This document shows positions 57,626 through 64,000 of a stretch of DNA of 64,000 nucleotides, one piece after another (the stretch's first letter is position 1; each line of letters starts with the position of its first letter). A program made the translations under genes and the position numbers. The notes beneath the pieces were generated by a model. It ran no database searches, was not told where the DNA came from, and worked only from the letters and a program-made list of their open reading frames with translations. Source of the DNA: Mytilus galloprovincialis (lineage: Eukaryota; Mollusca; Bivalvia; Mytilida; Mytilidae); the NCBI RefSeq assembly GCF_965363235.1, contig NC_134846.1, positions 1,741,001-1,805,000 on the forward strand. Direction: 5' to 3'.

Positions 57626-60600
57626 GTAAACTACCCAACCTTCAAAATCCTGTCTGAAAATTCATGCTTTTTAAAACATCAATATATAATCAGATGCAAA
57701 ATTACCAGAAACTCAACTCTGTCTCTGTTAGTGTTACTCTGTTACTGGCTTGCATAACATGCACCTGTATTATTATATTTATATTTCGTAGAGTCATGCA
57801 TCTATTTCCAGTCTCAGATCGGTGTCGGATTGTGTATTGCATCACAGATGTTGCAAAAGCGGGGCAAAATATACATGTACCAGAGGCAGAGGGACAGTCA
57901 AACTCAAAGATCGCATAAACTGACAACGCTGTGGCTAACAAAGAAATAGTCAAAACAGACCACAGGGGCTTGTTACAATTGCCGGGTTTACTGTCCATAC
58001 GAACCCCTAAAAAAACATTTTTTTGGATATTTTTCCCACAAGCTTGATTTTTTTATTGGTAATTAAAAAGACAAGAATTCCATTGAAAAAACAACTATGT
58101 ACATGCAGAAATTGTCATTTGCTTGATAAGCCTGCCAGTTTTTACAGTTTATTTGAATAAAATTGGAATAATTTGTAGATCAGGACATAACCTTAAAATA
58201 AATCATTCTAATTCTAAGGAAAACCAATCAGATCACCTAATATTGTTGACCTTTGTCTGATAGTAAGAGTAGTTAATGAATATTTGATTACAGAACAATT
58301 CCCAAGGGTACTTTTAAAAGCTTTAGCGCACTAACTTACTGCCCAAGCGCACTGGTGAAATTGTTATCCAAAGATAAAGTGATAATTGATTTATGAAGGA
58401 AAATTATAGAAAAGTCTGTGAAAATATGGAAAATCATTGAAATTAGCATTTGAAATCAAAGAAAACACCAAAATCACTTAAATTGGTGATAAATATAACT
58501 GAATATAAAAAAATCACTGAAATAGGTGATAATGAAATCACTTGTTTAAGTAGCACCCCTGACTGGTAAGCGGCCACCGTCAACAGGTTGACTATTCTGC
58601 CACATTTTTCTTTCTTTTCTTCATATCAGCTTCCTATTATAAGGAACACCCCTTAACAGGTAATATTTAAATGTTCAATAGGAAAAAAGGTAAAATATAT
58701 CATGTATATTACATCGAGGTAAAATTCATACAACTTGTACAAGTTTTTTTTAATTACTTAAAGAAGTAAATATAATATAATACATGTACTTAAACAAGTA
58801 AATTTGAAGGTCACTTATACATGTTATACACACATATTTATTTACTTTTTACAGGTAAATAATTTTTTGGCTCAGTCATGAAAGTTATCATGGTTATGTC
58901 CCTTGGACATTTAGATTTTTGTCGAGCCTGCAACTTTTGTTGCAGAAAGCTAGACATAGGGATAGTGATCCGGCAGTTAGCTAACTTCTTAAAAGGTTTA
59001 TATTTTAGAAGGTGAAAGACCTGGATGCTTCATACTTTGTATATACATAGATGCCTCATGTTATGAAGTTTCCGTCAGTCACATGTCCAATGTCCTTGAC
59101 CTCATTTTCATGGTTCAGTGATCACTTGAAAAAAAGTTCAGAATTTTTGTAATCTTGAATTCTCTCTTATTATAAGTAATAGGATAACTATATTTGGTAT
59201 GTGCATACCTTGCAAGGTCCTCATGCCCATCAGACAGTTTTCACTTGACCTCGACCTCATTTCATGGATCAGTGGACAAGGTTAAGTTTTGGTGGTCAAG
59301 TCCATATCTCAGATACTATAAGCAATAGGGCTAGTATATTTGGTGTATGAAAGGACTGGAAGGTGTACATGTCCAACTGGCAGGTGTCATCTGACCTTGA
59401 CCTCATTTTCATGGTTCAGTGGTTATAGTTAAGTTTTTGTGTTTTGGTCTGTTTTTCTCATACTTTATGCAATATGTCTACTATATTTGTTGTATGGAAT
59501 AATTGTAAGGTGTACATGTCTAGCGGGCAGATGTGATCTGACCTTGACCTCATTTTCATGGTTCAGTGGTCAAAGTTAAGTTTTTAAGTTTTGGTCTTTT
59601 TATCTAATATTATATATGCCAAAGGTCAACTATATTTGGTGTATGGAAATATATTACAGTATGATCTATATGTCAGTTTTATTTGACCTGACCTCAATTG
59701 CATGGTTCATTGCACAGTGTTAAGTTTTTGTGTTTTGGTCTATTTTTCTTGAATTATAAGTAATAGGTCAACTACATGTATATTTGTTGTATGGAAGCTT
59801 TTTTAGCTGTACATGTCTGCCTGGCATGGTTCATCTGACATTGACCTCATTTTCATGGTTCATTGGTCTTTGTTTAGCTATCTTGGTTAATGTTAAGTTT
59901 ATGTAACAGTTGTAATAAAGCTTTATACTTAGGACTATCAACATAATATCAATGATTAGTAAAGAAGGCGAGACATTTCAGTGTGTGCACTCTTGTTTAA
60001 ATTATACAACATGTTCAAGTCAAAAAGTCATCCTATGATCATGATGATATCTTCATTTATTGATTTCTTAGGACTTCTTTGCATGAATAGAATATTTTAT
60101 TGTCTGTCCTTTGCAGATGTATTAACTAATCATTTAAGTGTAGTTTCATGGACAATGAAAATCTCATTTGTCTGTTATCTTTGGAACACTGCTCCTTTGA
60201 AAGCCCTCATATGGGCAATTTTTGAAGGCCTTGCACAAATAGTTAAGATCTTTGCGCAATCAGTTTCTTTGTTGAATTAATGAGATGAAACCTTGAACAC
60301 GAATAAAAATGAGGTAACCTGAGAAAAATTGGTAAAGGCATGTTTTTATGCGACCGCAAAAAAAAATTTTTTGGTTGTATTATATTGATATCACGTTGGC
60401 GTCGTCGGCGTTGTCGTCCGAAGACATTTGGTTTTCCCACTCTAACTTTAGTGAAAGTAAATAGAAATCTATGAAATTTAAACACAAGGTTTATGACCAT
60501 AAAAAGAAGGTTGGGATTGATTTTGGGTGTATTGGTCCCAACAGTTCAGGAATTAGGGGCCAAAAAGGGCCCAAATAAGCATTTTTCTTGGTTTTCGCAC

Positions 60601-62895
60601 AATAACTCTAGTATATAAGTTAACAGAAATCTATGAAATTTTAACATAAGGTCTATGACCACAAAAGGAAGGTTTGGATTGATTTTGGGAGTTTTGGTCC
60701 CAACGAATTAGGGGCCAAAAGGGTCCAAAATTAAACTTTGTTTGATTTCATCAAAAAATGAATTATTGGGGTTCTTTGATATGCCAAATTTAACCCTGTA
60801 TTCAGATTCTTAATTTTTGGTCCTGTTTTCAAATTGGTCTACATTAAGGTCCAAGGGGTTCAAAATTAGACTTGATTTTAACAAAAATTGAATTCTTGGG
60901 GTTCTTTGATATGCTGAATCTAAACATGTACTTAGATTTTTGATTATGGGCCCAGTTTTCAAGTTGGTCCAAATCGGGATCCAAAATTATTATATATTAA
61001 GTATTGTGCAATAGCGGGAAATCTTCAATTGCACAGTATTGCACAACAGCAAGAAATATCTAATTGCACAATATTGTGCAATAGCAAGAAATTTTCAATT
61101 GCACAGTTTTCACAATAGCAAGAAATATTCAATTGCACAGTATTGTCCCGTTTTCAAATTGGTCTACATTAAGGTCCAAAGGGTCAAAAATTAAACTTTG
61201 TTTGATTTCAACAAAAATAGGATATATGGGGTTCTTCAATATGCTGAATCTAACCATGTATTTAGATTTTTAATATTTGGGCCCTGGTTATCAAATTGGT
61301 CCACATTGTGGTCTAAAGGGTCTAAAATTGAACATTATTTGATTTCATCAAAAATTGAATTCTTGGGGTTCTATGATATGCTGATTCTAACCATGTATTT
61401 AGATTTTGGATATTGGACCATAATAGGTAAATGTCCAATTTAAAATTTTTAAGTTTTTAAGTTTAAGTTCTTAGACCACACTCATTCTGTGTCAGAAACC
61501 TATGTTGTGTCAACTATTTAATCACAATCCAAATTCAGAGCTGTATCAAGCTTAAATGTTGTGTCCATACTTGCCCCAACTGTTCAGAGTTCGACCACTG
61601 CGGTCGTATAAAGCTGCGCCCTGCGGAGCATCTGGTTACATCTCAAATATGTCAAAACTTGAGAATTTTTGTGGGATTGTAAAACAAAAATTACTAAAAT
61701 TCAAACTTTATAATTAACTTATAAATACTTAAACTATAGGTTTAACTAATGAAAATGATGAGTCAAAGAGATTATATGCAACTTTAACTGGTATATTATT
61801 CAATGATCTTGTATATGACTTCATAGAAATAAAGTTATTTTCCTTTAACATGTTTAAACAATGTTTAACAGAAATGGTTTAACTAAGAGGTATTTCATAA
61901 AAAAAATAGATCTTGGGTATGTGCATGATGCACAAATGTATATGTGATACTGTTTTTAGCTCATCTGATCTGAAAGGTCAAGTGAGCTTTTCTCATCACT
62001 TGGCTTCAGTTGTCTGTCATCCGTCGTCCATCGTCTGTCGTCCGTCGTCCGTAAACTTTTCCAAAAATCTTCTTCTCTGAAACTACTGGGCCAAATTTAA
62101 CCACACTTGGCCACAATTGTCATTAGGGCATCTAGTTTAAAAAATGTGTGGCGTGACCCTGCCAACCAACCAAGATGGCCACAATGGCTAAAAATAGAAC
62201 ATGGGGTTAAAATGTAGATTTTGGCTTATAACTCTGAAACCAAAGCATTTAGAGCAAGTCTGACAGGGGTAAAACTGTCTCTTAGGTCAAGATCTATCTG
62301 CCCTGAAATTTTCAGACAAATCGGACAACCCGTTGTTGGGTTGCTGCCCCCAAATTAGTAATTTTAAGGAAATTTTGCAGTTTTTGGTTATTATCTTGAA
62401 TATTATTATAGGTAGAGATAAACTGTAACAGCAATAATGTTCAGCAAAATAAGATCTACAAATAAGTCAACATGACCAAAATTGTCAATTGACCCCTTAA
62501 GGAGTTATTGCCCTTGATAGTCAATTTTTTACAATATTCATAAATTTTTGTAAATTTTTGTAAATTTTTAGAAAATATTTTCCACTGTAATTACTGGGCC
62601 AAGTTCATTATAGATAGAGATAATTGTAGCAACAAGAATGTTCAATAAAGTAAGATCTACAAACACATCCCCATCACCAAAACACAATTTTGTCATGAAT
62701 TTATCTGTGTCCATTGTTTGATATGGACACAGACCAAGGTGAGCGACACAGGCTCTTGAGAACCTCTAGTTTTTCCATTTCAGGTGAATGTAAAAAAGAA
62801 ATGTTAAGATATATTATTTGTCTTCGGAAGAGTGATCATGACAACAATTCATGCAGGGTAGAATCAAAAGACTATCTTAAATGTCGGATGGATAA
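57553..62895 (+). CDS. COX19: COX19, cytochrome c oxidase assembly factor (exons 1-2; 3' exon outside the window)
   Basis: Exons 57553-57625 and 62784-62895 join in phase 1 to give 61 complete residues plus two bases. The N-terminus holds the family signature PPDKGSFPLDH (residues 13-23 or so). The CHCH domain follows with twin CX9C pairs: C27/C37 and C48/C58, and ESKDYLKCRM near the end. COX19 is a small soluble protein of the mitochondrial intermembrane space, imported and oxidised by the MIA40 pathway, and needed for copper delivery to cytochrome c oxidase (established for yeast and human). The human protein has about 20 more residues after this point, so a last exon must lie past 64000. 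The 5.2-kb intron is filled by mobile elements. The sequence right after exon 2 is an 11-fold repeat of its own end. Confidence 0.92.
57626..58917. other. Start of the COX19 intron
   Basis: No exon. It holds a fragment of a dispersed repeat (57885-57960, gaggcagagggacagtcaaa) and decayed CAGTCAGGGG-family pieces, including a right end agcacccctgactg at 58550-58563 with gtgat/atcac palindromic steps before it, and an acttgtacaagt piece at 58733. Confidence 0.5.
58440..58563. repeat. CAGTCAGGGG-family right end, left end missing
   Basis: Ends aagtagcacccctgactg, preceded by aaaatcactgaaataggtga steps as in the 51542 element. No matching left end was found, so this is a truncated copy. Confidence 0.6.
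58917..59997 (-). mobile_element. HL-1 dispersed element, copy 3, reverse, in the COX19 intron
   Basis: Opens with the stem-loop gtcgagcctgcaacttttgt, tgcagaaagctagac. The modules with tgaccttgacctcattttca follow in reverse, and it closes with cagtgtgtgcactcttgttt, the inverse of the HL-1 start. The ccgccgccgg linker is shortened to ccggcagtt here. Confidence 0.8.
60345..61638. mobile_element. HL-4 dispersed element in the COX19 intron
   Basis: The left end ttatgcgaccgcaaaaaaaa and right tgcggtcgtataaagctgcg are inverted to each other over about 11 bases. A ggcgtcgtcggcgttgtcg stretch sits near the left. Internal modules of about 125-130 bases carry aattcttggggttctttgat and caaattggtctacattaagg. 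A separate array of aattgcacaatattgtgcaa steps lies at 61000-61145. No protein is encoded. Orientation is uncertain because the GC-rich linker and the stem-loop lie at opposite ends. Confidence 0.7.
61952..62774 (-). mobile_element. HL-2 dispersed element, reverse, abutting the COX19 exon 2 acceptor
   Basis: Read reversed, it starts aactagaggttctcaagagc, ctgtgtcgctcacctt and ends with cacttgacctttcagatcag and gagctaaaaac, including a gacggacgacggac-type linker (62010-62055 on the plus strand). Its 5' border lies about 10 bases before the exon 2 acceptor AG, so the exon's upstream intron end is this element. Confidence 0.8.
62784..62895 (+). CDS. COX19: COX19 exon 2 (twin CX9C domain)
   Basis: Acceptor tttttccatttcag. 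Encodes GECKKEMLRYIICLRKSDHD and the second CX9C pair, up to ATGGATAA|GTGAGT, phase 2. Only this first donor keeps the frame: if it is skipped the next codon is TGA. Confidence 0.9.
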
Positions 62896-63500
62896 GTGAG
62901 TACAAATACATGCAGGGTAGAATCAAAAGACTATCTTAAATGTCGGATGGATAAGTGAGTACAAATACATGCAGGGTAGAATCAAAAGACTATCTTAAAT
63001 GTCGGATGGATAAGTGAGTACAAATACATGCAGGGTAGAATCAAAAGACTATCTTAAATGTCGGATGGATAAGTGAGTACAAATGCATGCAGGGTAGAAT
63101 CAAAAGACTATCTTAAATGTCGGATGGATAAGTGAGTACAAATACATGCAGGGTAGAATCAAAAGACTATCTTAAATGTCAGATGGATAAGTGAGTACAA
63201 ATACATGCAGGGTAGAATCAAAAGACTATCTTAAATGTCAGATGGATAAGTGAGTACAAATACATGCAGGGTAGAATCAAAAGACTATCTTAAATGTCGG
63301 ATGGATAAGTGAGTACAAATGCATGCAGGGTAGAATCAAAAGACTATCTTAAATGTCGGATGGATAAGTGAGTACAAATGCATGCAGGGTAGAATCAAAA
63401 GACTATCTTAAATGTCGGATGGATAAGTGAGTACAAATGCATGCAGGGTAGAATCAAAAGACTATCTTAAATGTCGCATGGATAAGTGAGTACAAATGCA
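62852..63500 (+). repeat. 59-bp tandem array: COX19 exon end plus 5' splice site, 11 copies
   Basis: Units start TGCAGGGTAG at 62852, 62911, 62970, 63029, 63088, 63147, 63206, 63265, 63324, 63383 and 63442. Each has 44 bases of exon 2 (from the Cys-Arg-Val codons to ATGGATAA) and 15 bases of intron (GTGAGTACAAATACA). Units differ at only a few positions (cggatgg, cagatgg or cgcatgg; aaatac or aaatgc), so the amplification is recent or kept uniform by conversion. Confidence 0.97.
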
Positions 63501-64000
63501 TTGGAATGCTGTGAATATGTAAATAAGTAGATGTGGTATAGAATTGAGAAAAGTATGGTTGTCATTGAGACAAATTTATATCTACCAGAGTTCCAAATGT
63601 CATGGGTAAATGTTAGACCTTAAAAGACAAGGACTATGTACAATTTGAATTACTTTTGAGTATAACCAATGTTAGAGACAGCACACTCACTACATAAAAC
63701 AATAAAAAAGCCTCTTAAATAAAATAGATTATGGAAATATGGAATATGTCAGAGACAACAACCCGACCAAGGAGCAGACAACAGGTCTTCACCAATGGGT
63801 CTTCAACACAGCGAGAAAATCCCACACTTGAAAGGGACTTCAGCTGGTAATAGAAATACCCCTGAACATGTTAAACTGTTTACAACAGCAAAATGAATGT
63901 GAGCCTTTTTTTGTTGTTTCCATTCTTGTCCTTTTGTTGATAGTTCACAATCATCATGATCATATTTTGTAATGGATGGGTCTTTTGTAGCTAACTAAGT
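63501..64000. other. COX19 intron 2 (start), with M and N repeat fragments
   Basis: Contains a truncated M start (63525-63610: gatgtggtatagaattgaga, ggttgtcattgagacaaatt) and a reversed, diverged N piece (63745-63820: gacaacaacccgaccaagga, gacaacaggtcttcacc). No further COX19 exon is seen before the window ends. Confidence 0.5.

Noticed and set aside
57664..57998. Overlapping frames of 84 and 98 codons on opposite strands after COX19 exon 1
   Set aside because: They lie in the COX19 intron and include a dispersed-repeat segment (gaggcagagggacagtcaaa); no splice support.

Overview
The window looks like nuclear DNA of a marine bivalve, most likely a mussel close to Mytilus. It is AT-rich, with small exons separated by long introns and a very high load of short interspersed and tandem repeats. 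Several repeat families are of a kind common in mussel sequence (inferred from general familiarity, not from a search). There is no sign of operons, ribosome binding sites, CRISPR arrays or rRNA.

Four coding units can be supported by exons whose splice sites and reading frames agree. (1) 2320-8869, plus strand: a four-exon, 224-residue tetraspan protein of the PMP22/claudin type, all introns in phase 1. Intron 2 is mostly a 1.8-kb minisatellite that stops 11 bases before exon 3; intron 3 holds a TACAA array. (2) 47561-35888, minus strand: a five-exon, 764-residue protein with an acidic N-terminal half, a basic patch, a degenerate RRM-like segment and a C-terminal segment that resembles a BTB fold. 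I do not recognise a named orthologue. Its introns hold several mobile elements and a 20-bp tandem array. (3) 53316-56575: a mobile element with about 125-bp inverted ends and an exact 8-bp target duplication. It carries three exon-like pieces of a zinc-binding, transposase-associated protein but no visible catalytic core. (4) 57553 to beyond the window end, plus strand: COX19, a mitochondrial twin-CX9C copper-handling protein. Exons 1 and 2 are present; the last exon must lie past 64000. Immediately after exon 2, the exon end and its 5' splice site are repeated 11 times.

The rest is repeats. Five dispersed families (called HL-1 to HL-5 here) share several traits: tandem modules of about 125-172 bp, a GAC/CCG-rich linker and, in most, a terminal stem-loop next to an A-rich tail. 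In three families the stem-loop's outer arm can also pair with a site near the other end, and HL-1 shows this weakly. This matches the architecture known for non-autonomous Helentron-type elements (Drosophila DINE-1, bivalve pearl). Also present are a CAGTCAGGGG-ended family with 5-bp target duplications, a foldback element built of TTCCATGGAA palindromes, short hairpin elements with GC-rich loops, tRNA-derived SINEs, hAT-like fragments, and many copies of one abundant mussel-type repeat (called M here).

The genes show no sign of working together. The recurring theme is mobile or tandem DNA lying directly against functional splice sites: claudin-like exon 3, and both sides of COX19 exon 2.
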